Source of the DNA: Sipunculus nudus
Taxonomy: Eukaryota; Annelida; Sipuncula; Golfingiida; Sipunculidae
Assembly: GCA_026874595.1 (NCBI GenBank)
Contig: CM049306.1
Location: 93,983,642-94,047,641, forward strand
DNA: 64,000 bases
Direction of reading: 5' to 3'
Under the pieces are notes generated by a model that was not told the origin of the DNA, did no database searches, and worked only from the letters and a program-made list of their open reading frames with translations. Of this stretch, positions 46,692 through 58,500 are shown piece after piece; position 1 is the stretch's first letter, and each line of letters opens with the position of its first letter. A program made the position numbers and the translations under genes.

Positions 46692-46882
46692 GTTTTGCTG
46701 AACATTTGTAGACGGTAAGGGTAAAGACACTATAAGACACTACAATATATATTTTCTTATAAACCATTATGACAAAGGACCATTCCTTTGTTCCCGTGTG
46801 GAAGCTACCCATTCGTATTTATTTGTTCTGCAACGCGCAAGATGAACTCGGGTCACTGAAGCATGACAGTGTTCACACATAA
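46692..46882 (-). repeat. Dispersed repeat family C, copy 3 (partial)
   Basis: Same orientation as copy 2, starting 690 bp downstream, and truncated where LTR copy 2 begins. Confidence 0.6.
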
Positions 46883-46884
46883 AA

Positions 46885-47583
46885 ACGTACGAACCCTGAT
46901 ATGTAGAAACACAGCGTTCTTTGTTCTTAAGGTTTCCTCTAACGTGTGTACTGTGTATCGTGTTAGGTTCTTTAGATTGTTCGGGAACTGGAAAGTTCTC
47001 GGCTTGGGGTGAGAAGTTATAAATAAGGGGCTGTGTTTTAAAGCCGGAAGAGAGGAGAGAAATATTCCAGCGGACACAGAAGGGTGTCAGTTGTGAACCT
47101 TTTCCGATAAGTGCGGCAGTTATAGATATTCTTCTAAATTTGTGAATTCAGTTTGCTTTCGGGGTTATAACAAGAACTTCACTTTTGGATTACAACGGAT
47201 TGATTTTTTTAATAAACTGGACTGTTATTCCCTGAGAATATTAATGTGAACTGATCATCTTGATTATTTGCTTTAAAGGACCTTTTGTCGCTGTGACAGT
47301 GGTGGTATCCAGGTACTGTACACTTTATTTATATACTTGAATTGATTTACTGTTGTACATTTGTTATACTGTGTAATTGTATTGATTTAGAGTATTGTAA
47401 TGTAAGGATTGTTTTAAGAATAAATAATAATTATTTGTTAACAAAAAAACCACTGACTTCTTTATGCATTCCCCTAGACATTTCACGCTGCCTAGTTTTA
47501 CAGAATCTAATTTTTTTTTATCTCCATTACAAAATTTATGTTGGTCACGACTACGTGATCTGTTTATATTGGGTTCCGTAACA
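46885..47583 (+). mobile_element. Solo LTR copy 2, 5'-truncated
   Basis: Homologous to the 3' 700 bp of the LTR at 54086-54962, starting at the CGAACCCTGA(T/C)ATGT block and closing in CCGTAACA (ends 47583). It has TATAAATA at 47018-47025, a transcription-start-like GGCTGTGTTTTAAAGCCGG just after it, and AATAAA at 47419-47424. The TGTTACAG start is missing; family C repeat sequence occupies the expected place, so the 5' end was lost or replaced. No internal region follows. Confidence 0.75.
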
Positions 47584-48220
47584 ATATATAGGAGGAAGTT
47601 TTCTATATAACATGCAGGAGATTTCGAAAGTCGTTCAGTTGGTGCATTCTCATTCATATAAGAGAGATTGGATGCCCAGAATACCGTGTTCGCTCACTGG
47701 ATGTGCCATCCCCGTGGTATGACGTAATTGCCGGAGCGGTCAGAAACTACCTGCGGGTGATGGGAAAGTAATGGAAGAAAACGAGGCAGCCTTCACACCA
47801 GCAGCCCCGTATAGCCAGGCCTTAATAAAGGTTCTCAGACAGGAGAAGAGAAGGGTCATTTAGGGCAAGATATGTGGGCAATACACACCTTTGTAACCAC
47901 ATAAATGCCCCTGTTCCATTGTACAATGTAGATTAACACGCATGGACTGGTATAAAATACTTTACAGAAAAGGTCTTCTCGATCTGAAAATGGAATTTTA
48001 TGTTTCCCGGAATGTTATATATGGCGTATATATTCATAAGATAAAACCTACTTTTTTCGAGGATATAATTTGCCAATCTTGTGATAACCGCTGCAGTTCT
48101 TACGTAACACTAAAACATCGGAAACATACACGAAGCAAGGTGCCTAGGTTTATTACAGATACTTCTCAATAAGATGCTAGGAGCAGAATACTCATACGTT
48201 TCAATTGCCGTATGGTGAAC
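47584..48220. other. Mixed stretch with a small coding-like patch
   Basis: Around 47773-47863 a short plus frame (start MEENEAAFTPAAPYSQAL) has better codon texture than its surroundings but ends at a TAG after about 30 codons. It may be a fragment of an old exon or element. Otherwise no gene. Confidence 0.25.
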
Positions 48221-48480
48221 AGAAACTTAATGCCAACATAAGAGTGGGTCAGAAAGCGGGTTCATTGTTCTGGATGGAGCCATCAGCCCTGTTCAGTGCC
48301 GGGTGTTTAATATGAGAGACGCGCGGTGACTGCGGGCTGTCAGGTTATGTGGCTTCAAATAACATATTGTGATATTTGGAGTTTCCTGTTGTTAGGACAA
48401 CTAAAGGTCGACAGTAATATGGTTCCTGGCAGTCCAGGCAAACGCTGTTGCCTTACCCTACGATGTGTTCAAAATGTTAC
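48221..48480. other. Complex island
   Basis: Higher-GC, non-repetitive patch (GAGAGACGCGCGGTGACTGC near 48313). No frame of interest. Possible conserved non-coding DNA. Confidence 0.2.
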
Positions 48481-50639
48481 ACTAAGTAAATATTTATTTA
48501 CATAGTTAAGTGATTGTGCATTCCCACGCACTTTTACCATTGATACCCTGTGAAATGTCATTCACGTGTCGCATGACAAAAGCTGAAGGTTGAAGCCATT
48601 GTGGTACCAATGGAAGAAAACCTACATGGATCCGCACGGCATTAACACATTCTTGACAATGAAGCCACTGCACGAGTATGTCACACCTAACCCAGTCACA
48701 CTGACACGTGTTATCAACACGGTTACATTCATTTGAAAATGCGAGTTGCTATTCAGGCATGTTTCATCAGTGCTGATCAATAATCAGGCCAGGTTTTAAT
48801 TAAAATGGCTTCCTAACTTGGCTTTTGCGCCCGTAGATGCATAATTAAGTGGTTAAAAATTGCCCTGAAACTTGTTGATGAATATTCTTTTTAAGAATAG
48901 AAGGATTTTGAAATATGGAATGTGCAGAGAGTGATAGAAGTCTGAAAATGAATTAAACGCAGTCAACTCATTTCTTAAAATTTAGAGTTATACATGGGGA
49001 AAGATTTGTCACACTTAAGACATACATTTACCACAGAACACACTTATTATCGGTTTCCTGGAAAAACGGCACCAAAATCCAATGTTTAAACGCTCTGCAC
49101 TTAATGAATTTGTTATTCACTTCCCACGGTTATGTTTACAGTCTGCTAAGTCATGGGAGTATCCACGAGCCATGTCTTAGGAGGGACGGAGGACAAGTCA
49201 CCCTAGGGGCGAGGGACACAATTATAAAATTATAGGATATTGCATGTGTTATTTTCCCATCTTTATCGTCATAAATGCAAGCCAGTGTTGTTCAATATTT
49301 AAATGATATAATTTTAAACAATGAAAAAAATATTTTTTTCATATAATTTCATATAACCAAAATATGTATTCCATAATATACGATGGGAGCGACGAAGTAT
49401 TTATGCCTCTATCCAACCAGAAACTACATATGGCTATAGTCCCCTCTCATAAAGACCACTTAAAGTACAACGCTACCAATCATTAGGCGATACAAAAAAT
49501 ATAGTTCTACGGATCTGCCGCTCAAATATTTCGTGGATCAATTGTTATGTTGCGTAGAAGGGAAGGTCCTCATAATGTTATTATATTTTGCTATGGAACA
49601 CATTCCCTGACAGAATTCTTAAAGGTTTGGACAATTAACTAACCTATCATCATGATATCATTGATCATAAACATTTCCAGACATTAAGCATATTTTTTTT
49701 ATTTTCTAGGTAAATTCCGCATTTTTTCCTTCACGCCTGATGAAAAAAAAAATTAAAATTCGCCCGTATGCACCATATTTTTTCGTTCCCGTAATCCGAA
49801 GAACAATTTTTTGTGGCGTTATAGACATCCTGCTCAGTACAAATATTAAAAGTCTCGATGTTTTGAACCGCAGATCGATAGGGCCACCTTATATATTTGG
49901 TGCAATTAAGATGTTAAGTTATGGTATTGATCAAGTATGTTGAAGAAATGTTTAGCAGCAGAAATATTCTTTATCACTCATACAGTGACTGTCATCGACG
50001 ATGTATTGACCAGCCCCATGCCAATAGAAACCCGTTTGTTTCAGGCGTGTGGTCCCGATTTCTATCATGTATAAAATGTGTTGAATATTCTTGTTTGTCA
50101 CTAATGATGATCCTTTCCATAATAAGAAAACGCAGTATATGTTGGAAACAGCCGAATATGTATCAGACACTCTTCCTATTTTTCACAAGGGTTCTTTCCA
50201 AGTTTATCATACAAAAATACAAAAAAGGGTTTGGATTTGTTCAGGAAATGCAAGATTTGATATTGCTAAGACAGTTTGACGTTTAAGTGCCCTTTTGACA
50301 TCGCCTAAAGAATTTAAACACTCCCGGAGCGGTTACTGTCAGTTCAAGAGATAAAATTAGATAAATGTCAAATCCTATGCTTAGTCACTTGGAAACACTC
50401 CTGCAGGTGGCAATCATCGTATGGGACTACATAACTTTTAATCACACAGAGTAAAGATTACACAAGACTTAAATAAAAAAAAAATAGGACATGCGCAGAA
50501 GAGATTTTCGAAATATTCTTTTTTACAGATTATTTGTATAGGAATGAGGATTAACTGCGTATTGGGGAAACAAGGTTGATACCGAACACGGTGACCACCC
50601 CCGACCTCAAAAAATACCAGTGTGAGGTAAAAAAAAACA
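48481..50639. other. AT-rich stretch, no gene recognised
   Basis: A 121-codon plus frame at 49921-50286 has no recognisable features and sits in AT-rich DNA; attributed to chance. Confidence 0.4.
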
Positions 50640-51239
50640 GACAAGAGACGGGACTGGAGGATTGACCGATATTCTAAATTCGATATTCGCATGCGAATAT
50701 CGAATATCACTCAAGTCGGGGGTATTCAATATTTGATATTCGCCTGCGAATATCGAATATCAGTCATGCCATACGATTATTGAATATCACTCAAATCAGC
50801 GATATTCGATATTCCATTTTCACATTCTAACATACAATGTCACTCATATTATGCAAATATCGAATATCACTCAAATTAGGTATATTCAATATTCAATATT
50901 CGCATGCAAAATCGAATATCACTCATATCATAAAAATATCGAATATCACTCAAATCAGGGATATTCGATATTCGCATGCTAACATTAAATATCAATCATA
51001 TCGTGCGAATATCGAATATCCCTAAAATTGGTGATTTTCGATATTCGATCACTTATATCATGCAAATATCGAATATCACTCAATTTAGGAATTTTCGATT
51101 TTCGAATGTGAATATAACTGAAAAAATAACATAAAAAATTGTGACATTTGATGTTCATATCAGGGATATTCGATATTCGTTGTTCGCATGCGAATATCGA
51201 ATTTCGAATATCGGTCCAACTTCAGTCCCTTGACAAGAG
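50640..51239. mobile_element. hAT-like foldback element filled with ATATTCG palindromes
   Basis: The 8-bp direct repeat GACAAGAG lies at 50640-50647 and 51232-51239, directly flanking inverted ends A(C/A)GGGACTG(G/A)AG (50648 on the plus strand; 51231 inward on the minus strand). Exact 8-bp target duplications are the hallmark of hAT transposons. The inverted arms continue for about 50 bp through (T)TG(G)ACCGATATTC.AAATTCGATATTCGCATGCGAA. The interior is an array of about ten degenerate units built from CGATATTCG, GCATGC and CGAATATCACTCA. The left arm contains a perfect palindrome centred on GCATGC at 50681-50702. There is no transposase, so it would depend on an autonomous relative. The insertion looks fairly young, given the intact duplication. 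Confidence 0.8.
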
Positions 51240-51409
51240 CCAGCGTGAGACAATATTAAATCTTCCTTACATGGGGGTGGTGTTGTTTTGAACCGCCATG
51301 TAACCATGAAACCATACACTTAGTTTCATGTGAATGATACCTGTACTTACAATACGGCCACGTCTGGGTTAATAAATTATAGTGTATTAGTGTAATACGT
51401 AGTACCCCT

Positions 51410-51765
51410 TATCATGCACATTCTATTGTTCGGCTGGCAGACAGTCAACGTGACGAAACTACTTGTCATACCAGGAATCATGTCTGGTCATGGAATGCAG
51501 TTGTCAAGGTTTACCCGTCATTCTTTGCAGCAGTTACTCAGACAAAGCGAACAGGGGAACGAAAACTTGTCAGAGACGCGATCTGTCCCAGGTAATTGAT
51601 GGACCTGTCACCGGGGAACTCAGCCTCTGTCACCAGAGTATGGATAACTGTCTCCGTGAGCTGCCCAAGGAACATGTCGCAATATGGAGACGAACTGCCG
51701 GGGTGACATATACGGCGCCCGGGGAAAAGCGTCATATTATCAATATGAAATCAATTTGAGATACT
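51410..51765. other. Complex island with overlapping frames
   Basis: Plus frames at 51414-51599 and 51463-51759 and a minus frame at 51538-51735 overlap. None resembles a protein family. The patch is higher in GC than its flanks and could be non-coding conserved DNA or part of an old element. Confidence 0.25.
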
Positions 51766-52238
51766 TGATTACATATAAGATAATTGATAATAGTTCTACA
51801 GCAGTGCTTCATATGATCGATGCATTATAACAAAGTTAGTAATCGATAATCGAATCGTGCATGCAGTATTATTTTTTTTTTCATTTATGGCATTTACGGT
51901 CATTTCTATACCTTTTCGATCTGTAGCTCATAACTAAGGACATAGACGATATAAACATACTCTACTTATCCCTGTTATTCACCAATGACGGTCACATCAT
52001 GTAATGTGTTGACAGTAATTAATAAGAAATCAATGTTCATGGTCTATTAAAGTGTAATTATATTATTTTTTTTATATCATCTGTGACGATCAATCTCCAA
52101 GATATAAACAAGGAAATTGAATGAAATTGGAAACAAATGAGTAGTTAATAAGCCTTATTAATACTGCACAAGTTTCAGTATCTGAAATTACATCATAAGT
52201 AATGGGGGCACAATATTTCTATGGATTAAGTCGCATAT
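51766..52238. other. AT-rich stretch, no gene recognised
   Basis: No gene or repeat recognised. Confidence 0.45.
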
Positions 52239-52604
52239 CCTTTGTTACAGATGGCTGTTTTATTGTGCGCAGGGGTGTTCGATGTGATGTTGACATTTGG
52301 TTCGTGTGGCACGCGTGGCTCGTTGATGTAGCAACCTCGCCTGTACACTTTAATTATTCTACTGTGTAATTGTATTGATTTGCTGTTGTACTGTTTTTAT
52401 ACTGTGTAATTGTATTGATTTAGTGTATTGTAATGTAAGGGTTGTTTTAAGAACAAATTATAATTATTTGTTAACAAAAAATCACTGACTTCTTTATTCA
52501 TTCCCCTAGACATTTCACGCTGCCTAGTGTTACAGAATCTGATGTTTTTTTTATCTCCATAACACGAATGCGTGATCTGTTGTTATCAGGTTCCGTAACA
52601 CCTT
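52239..52604 (+). mobile_element. Solo LTR copy 3, internally deleted, with CCTT target duplication
   Basis: LTR sequence 52243-52600 begins TGTTACAG and ends CCGTAACA; CCTT lies on both sides (52239-52242 and 52601-52604). Relative to the 877-bp copy, about 500 bp are missing, including the TATA region. The 3' part (ACTGTGTAATTGTATTGATT onward) is intact, though the polyadenylation signal has become AACAAA. The preserved duplication proves insertion as a unit; the deletion came later or was inherited from a shorter parent. Confidence 0.85.
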
Positions 52605-53430
52605 AAGGAAAAAGCACCGATCAATGGCGAACGCTGCCGTGCACGGTGTAGATATCAACCCCCTCAAGCATGAAAAACTCGCTCGACCGATCGTGGATTT
52701 TTTTTAACTTTTGGAAGAGTAACAGCGGGGACACGTGCACTACAATGAACTTTGCTTGACCGGGTCTCTTGAGGCTAGCGTGGGTTTATGAAAGAAGTAG
52801 ATGTTCTTGATCTGAGGCCAACTAAATTGATATAAAGTCAACAGGACCAGATCTTGGTATACATCAACCTCACAAAGGTTCTTAAGCTGACGTGTAGGGC
52901 ACAAGAGTCAGCTCAGCTCTGCCACCGTGTCATATGGCCTCCGCCAGCCCTAGTTTGTAGGCATGTCTATCAGCCCTCTGTACTCCGGGCTGCGTGTACA
53001 AGGAGGGATGTAAGACAATTAAGCATCTCATGGGGCTAACCTTATGGGCACATATCAAATTTTTTGCACGGAAACGGCAAAGGGAAACGTTTGTGAAAGT
53101 TACATCCATCAGGGGTTACAAGTTTAACAATGGTAAAGTTCAGGCGCTGAGGTCCCTGCTATGTTACTTGTGTTCATGACCTCCAGTATTAAATCTTCAT
53201 GAGTATTTCATAAAGGATGGCGTTTTTTATGCTAAACTGAAACAAAGCCTCTTCTATCTAAGACCATGGGTCAGATGAGGACTACCTGAATTGTGGGCTG
53301 ATGATGGCGAGTTTTTTGTCACCCTGATACACCTGTGGTATTATAAAACATAGAAAGTGATTTAATGGCGATAATAAACCCAAAACAAGACTGCCCCAGT
53401 TGTTATTTAGTTATATTGTGTTAAAAGTAA
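52605..53430. other. No clear gene; possible upstream LINE sequence
   Basis: Two plus frames of 61 codons overlap at 52854-53179. They sit upstream of the LINE reverse transcriptase and may be decayed parts of the same element, but no endonuclease motif can be read. Confidence 0.3.
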
Positions 53431-53439
53431 ATTAGAAAC

Positions 53440-54085
53440 TTATTAATCTGCATACAGAAAAGGGTACAAATATAAAGCCACAGCCTTAGTACGGATTCAT
53501 AATGACATACTCTGCGCCCTTGGTCAAAATAAGGCGGCTATGTTAGTTCTGCGATAGCTGTCATTCGGTACAATTGATCATGATTGTTTGATAAGAACAC
53601 TGCAGCAACTCACAAACACTGTTTTACATACACTGTTTTTAAATGGTTCTTCTCATAAATTAGAAATCGTTCACTAGTTGTGAAGATATAGAGTAATAAA
53701 TCTAGACCAAAACATCTAATTTGCCGGATAACACAAGGCTCAGTCCTTGGACCTATTTTATTTACAATTTATACGTCATCCCTTAGGGTTCGCTTCTCCA
53801 TCAAAATTTGATCAACTATAATCTTTATGCAGACGATACACAGTTATATGAAGCTGTCAAATCTAGTAAACTTGACACTACCATTCACCAGATGGAACTA
53901 TGTTTCGACTTTACTGTACAAAATTGGATGAGCCAGCATCAACTGAAAATGAACGATGACAAAGCGAAGACTGTATAAATGGCACATTTGTTTACAGTAA
54001 CGTTTACCCATACTTTACATCAGCAATTACACCATCATCGAGAGTAAGAAATATTTGTGTTTTTTTCACATGCATCCATGGAAGC
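53440..54085 (+). pseudogene. L2/CR1-like LINE reverse transcriptase, 5' part, frameshifted
   Basis: Several reverse-transcriptase motifs can be read in order across shifting frames. They are an AYRKG-like segment with HND near 53453-53510, LVL..(L)S...TIDHDCL near 53540-53592, QGSVLGPILF at 53734-53763 and the catalytic YADDTQLYEA at 53826-53855, followed by a segment ending in DDKAKT near 53971. The order and wording are those of non-LTR retrotransposons of the L2/CR1/jockey group. The frame changes between QGSVLGPILF and YADD, and stops interrupt the upstream part, so it is dead. The solo LTR at 54086-54962 is inserted directly after this part. Confidence 0.85.
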
Positions 54086-54966
54086 TGTAACAGATGCCGG
54101 TATTGTTGTGAGCTGTTGACATGTCTCTTTTATTGTGCGCTGTTGACATTCTGATTCGTGTTTGGCTCAAGCCCTGGGCGTTGCTATGCTACAGCGTTCC
54201 TTGTTCTAGCTGGCTGTGTGCGGCCCACGTGTAAACACAGCGGTCATGCTAGTCTGGGGCTTTCTCACCTGGCCGAGCCGGGCCGGCCTACGTGCGAACC
54301 CTGACATGTTCAAACACAGCGTTTTATTCGTTTCCTGTAACGCGTGTATCATGTAAGTTCTTTTGATTGATCGGGAAATGAAAAGTTCTCGGCTTGAGGT
54401 GAAAAGTTATAAATAAGAGGCTGTGTTTTAAAGCCGGGAGAGAGGAGAGAAATATTCCAGCGGACACAGAAGAGTGTAAGTAACTTTTGGATCTATTCCG
54501 ATAAGTGCGGCAGTTATAGATTTTCTTCTAAATTTGTGACGGATCTTGTATAGTCTTCGGTTTGCTTTCGGGATTATAACAAGAACTTCACTTTTGGATT
54601 ACAACGGATTGATTTTGTGAATGAACTGGACTGTTATTCTCTGAGAAGATTTTTGTGAACTCTAGGTTGTACGTTATAAAGGACTTGTTGTCGCTGTGAC
54701 AGTGGTGGTATCCAGGTACTGTACACTTTATTTATATACTTTTATTGATTGACTGTTGTACTGTTGTTATACTGTGTAATTGTATTGATTTAGTGTATTG
54801 TAATGCTAGGACTGTTTTAAGAATAAATTATAATTATTTATTAACAAAAAACACTGAATCCTTTATTCATTCCCCTAGAAATTTTACGCTGCCTAGTGTT
54901 ACAGAATCTGATTTTTTATCTCGTCACGACTACGTGATCTGTTGATATTAGGTTCCGTAACAAAGC
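54082..54966 (+). mobile_element. Solo LTR copy 4 (877 bp) with AAGC target duplication
   Basis: The LTR spans 54086-54962, opening TGTAACAG and closing CCGTAACA, with AAGC on both sides (54082-54085 and 54963-54966). It has TATAAATA at 54408-54415, GGCTGTGTTTTAAAGCCGG immediately downstream as the likely start region, and AATAAA at 54822-54827, giving a readable U3-R-U5 order. It is the best reference copy for the family. There is no second LTR or internal domain, so the full element was removed by LTR-LTR recombination. It interrupts a LINE. Confidence 0.88.
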
Positions 54967-55775
54967 CCATCGAATGGCAGTCTGCAAGGCTCCATGCATA
55001 CATATTCGTAATATCAGTAAAATAAGAACGTTTGTTGAGAGAGTTTTTGGAGCAATTATTTCAATTTTTATTACTTCAAAATAAGATTTTTTGCAACGCA
55101 CCCTTGTGTGGCATACCCTCATCATTTATAAATCTACCCAAAAGTATACAGAATGCTGCTGCAAGAATTATTTCTGGTGCTTCAAAATCAGGTCATATTA
55201 CAACAATTTTTCTGCCATGGTTGCCCGTTGTGCAAAGGGTAAATTTTCAAAATGCTAATTATTATGTATCAGGCAATAAAGTAGCTCCTCTTAACCCGCA
55301 AGACCTTATTCACTGTTACACGCCAACAAGAAGCCTTCGTTCAGCAGCTCAAACTTACTGACTATACACTTTACCAAGTCGTCCTGTGTACATAATCGAG
55401 CATTCAGTGTTGTTGGCCCGAAACTGTGGAATGACATACCTGATATTTTAAGGGAGATGCCAGTCTCTCAAAATTTAAAAGTAAACGTATTTGTTCATCG
55501 AATATTTTAATGCCTATTCATTTTATATGTTTTACATATTGATAGTTAAAGGTTTGAATATTATGAATGCTGATAGGTTTTGGTAATATTGTTTTATACT
55601 GATGTCTTATTTAATATTGTGACCATCTGAATGTGATATTTTAACAAATGACTTTAATTTCATATTATCATCATAGTACGTTAAGTTATTGCTGTTTGTA
55701 TTTAAGTTATGCAACAGGGGTTTAGAGCATGTATCGTCATGGATTTTACGCTCTATAAAATAAATGATAAATTTA
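54967..55775 (+). pseudogene. L2/CR1-like LINE, 3' part
   Basis: Continues the LINE after the LTR. Readable pieces include KSIQNAAARIISG, LPWLPV..RV.FQ, and S(V)VGPKLWNDIPDILRE near 55404-55460, then a K.NVFVHRIF-like end near 55510. This is the usual C-terminal wording of these elements. The 3' UTR runs to a tail ATTTTACGCTCTATAAAATA (55744-55763), the typical L2/CR1 type of 3' end. Several frameshifts are present. The reading across the LTR is interrupted but collinear. Confidence 0.8.
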
Positions 55776-55819
55776 GATAAGTCTGTCGGTAGCTATAAAA
55801 CGTTTAGTGGACGGCCAGA

Positions 55820-55862
55820 TTGTAAAATCTGGCCAGATTGTAAAATCTAATTTGTGACACAA
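55820..55862 (+). repeat. Short tandem duplication (about 18 bp, two copies)
   Basis: GGCCAGATTGTAAAATCT occurs twice head to tail. Confidence 0.85.
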
Positions 55863-56119
55863 ACCTTCATGGACTCGCTCTCATCCACTAACCTCTGTTT
55901 AATAAATACCTTACAGGATTGTTTTTCGCGGATCACATTGTGCACAAGGACTTATACTCCCTCCCCATTTTTTCTATATTTGTTTTCTTGGTGACAAACG
56001 AATACGTATCTGTGGGTTAGAATGGTTTTGAATCCAATATTGACCACGCTATTTTAACGATGATATGTGCGTGTACGTGTAGAATATATACTAGCATATT
56101 ACCCTTTATTTCTTTGGGA

Positions 56120-56920
56120 CAGGTCCGCGCGACCTTGGTATGGTTTGTGAGGGACAGACTTTCCATGAACCAAGTTGATTTGGGCGGAGTTCACTGGTTT
56201 AATTCTGATAGATGAATTGTGACGGACACTCCTTTAAACAATGGTATCCGACAGTTCAAGAAGAAAAAATGAGTATTTCCGAAGCTTGGCCACAGAGGAC
56301 ATACGTGACAAAGGATGAACGCTACCACCGCCAATTCGATGCGCGATAGTTTGGAGTGTAAACGGCATGAGAGCTGTCTAATTTAAATTACGAATATTCT
56401 TTTATTACCGCCATATTTTGGTTTAAAAATTACAGAATACCTAAGCTGTTACGGGCATCATTGTTGTAATGTGAAATACAAACGCATGGTACTGAATTTC
56501 ATTTGGCACGCTCTTTGTACAGCTCTTTACCCATAGGCCAACTACCTATATCGTAAGCGCTGTTTGTTATGACCTCGTATCCTGAATCTCTACACCAGAG
56601 GGGAGCACTGTATTTTGGTCCAATCAGATGAGACCCTGTGCTGAAGACAAAAACGGTGTACTAGCCAAGCGAGGAATACACGAAGCCAATGTTGTTCATT
56701 TCGTTTTGAGTGACATCTCATGGCCCGGCGACCGTTTGAACAGGCCATAGGCTCATAGAGAATTGCCCCGCACGTGGTTTCTGGGCGGAGCCTGATGCCT
56801 ATCGAGTGTTTGTTGACTTGCATTTGGTTGGCTGATCGTCACATCGGCAGTTTTTTCAGCAGACAGGCCAAATGGTGTTAAGTGAATCATAAACGGTCAA
56901 AGCAGGCAGCGGGAAAATCA
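56120..56920. other. Complex island
   Basis: Non-repetitive, higher-GC sequence. A minus frame of 77 codons (56590-56823) is Cys/Arg rich with no known domain. Two GGGCGGAG words (56175, 56783) and a CCAATCAG (56619) are promoter-type words. Conserved non-coding or promoter DNA is possible. Confidence 0.25.
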
Positions 56921-57343
56921 GTAGCTTCTTTAGAAGCGCAAGATTTCCGCTGCTTCGGGGGCGTAATCATTCGGTACAAAATATGATTTGCCGCATATTC
57001 TTTATGCACACTTCAAATTTGATCGAAGCAGCAGTTCATTCCTCTAAATGAGATTTTGTTTGATGGCACGCCCAGAACTTCAGAACTAAAACAAGGGAAG
57101 GGTTTAACGTTTGAGTGATGCACCGGATATTTTATATTAAATCTACAATTCATCACAAGTGTATACGTTTAACACCTCTATCGACATAGGAATATGCTAA
57201 TTTCATTTCGCTGACCATGTCAGTATACATTTTAAGAGGCATGAGGGTTCCGTTACATAAACGTGTATACTCGAAAATTTTTTCCCTAAAACACCTTCGG
57301 TTGTTATTATGGACCTAAAGAAACATAAGCAGTTGTAATAATA

Positions 57344-57520
57344 CAGGGGCGGATCGGATTATCCAAGAAAAGGGGAGGGTCAAATCCAGGTAAATTAATA
57401 AGAAAGGTAAAAACAAGTTCCTCTGGCCCGGAAAAGTGGGATCCTGGCCGTAAATATTGATTTGAAACTCTAAAATAGAGGTTACGGGTGCTCAAGGTGG
57501 GATGTCGTCCAGACCCCATG
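57344..57520 (+). repeat. GGGGCGGATC terminus, partial MITE
   Basis: CAGGGGCGGATCGG with GGGGAGGGTC shortly after matches the left ends of the MITEs at 21484, 23857 and 42389. No right end could be placed. Confidence 0.45.
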
Positions 57521-57614
57521 CATGGTCACCCGTGTAAAGATTCCTAGCAAAACCTTAAAGCACACGAACATAATATCTCAAATACATATGTTTTATACGT
57601 TGTTCATGGTTTCG

Positions 57615-57677
57615 GTGTGACTTAACACAGTTTGCGTATGTCTGTTCACCATAACACGACTGCTCAACCAGAGGTCA
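57615..57677 (+). repeat. Dispersed repeat family D, copy 2
   Basis: Matches 5114-5174. The 118-codon minus frame covering 57593-57949 overlaps it and shows no domain, so it is not called as a gene. Confidence 0.45.
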
Positions 57678-58079
57678 TTTGCGCGTGCAGGACAACTCCC
57701 AAACTCGGAAACCAAATATAAAAGAGTAAACACAGGAAAACACCGGCTGGATGCGCAATTCGGCCACAATGTGACGTGCGCGCTATGTTTATGGTTTGCG
57801 TCACTGATATCGCCCAATGCGAATTTATTTCCACTTGTGTTGGTAATTTTTTTTGTAACGAAATGTTGGCACATTCCGTGATATACTAAATTTATATTTA
57901 ACGTACGTGAACACGTCCCTTTAAGATAAGTATGAATGCGCAGTTTCATGCTGTTTGCTGAAAACTGAAAAGTAGAGAGTGCTGCGCAGCAGAATCATGC
58001 CATTTTAAGTAACGGTTCCCATGTGACAAAATCAAAAGAAATAATATTTTTTGTATCTGAGACTTCGTCTAATTTGTGA

Positions 58080-58500
58080 GAGAGGATGTTAATATGCAGA
58101 ATCACGGAAGTGATTTAGGAACATATTCGGGGCATGCCTTTAGACCGCGGCGAGTAAGTCTGTGTCGGTGGTGAGCCAGACAATCTTAGTCACTTATAAG
58201 ATTTAGCCCCGTGTTGACAGATTACACTAGTGGTTAACGGCCAGACGACTTGGGATGCCAGACGCTCGCAGTGTTTTTCTCTTTACATGTATAACTCTTA
58301 TTTATCATTCAGCGATGCTACAAGAGCAAAGCTCAAAGTTGAATCCGCCTCAGCTGAGGGCTTAGACATACAAGATATCGCATGTTTGGGAATAAAACAA
58401 ATCTCAAAATGGAGTTGGTGGAAGAAAGAAACCGGTAAAGTCGGCTTACATCAAGCACCTGACGTTCTTGCTGCCAGCATTATAAAGTTCATTTGACTCA
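58080..58500. other. Complex island with an 88-codon plus frame
   Basis: The frame 58230-58496 has mixed codons and ends in a plausible Lys/Trp-containing segment (ISKWSWWKKETGKVG). No family is recognised and no splice sites flank it convincingly (TCATTCAG lies inside at about 58305). It might be a small gene, an exon, or non-coding island sequence. Confidence 0.25.

Noticed and set aside
49921-50286. 121-codon plus frame
   Set aside because: Cys/Ser/Ile-rich peptide from AT-rich DNA with overlapping frames in other phases; no family resemblance.
50640-51239. CRISPR-like array
   Set aside because: Units are degenerate palindromes without unique spacers of fixed length, bounded by inverted ends and a target duplication; this is a transposon in a eukaryotic context.
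57593-57949. 118-codon minus frame
   Set aside because: Overlaps family D repeat and has no domain; frame length is within chance expectation.
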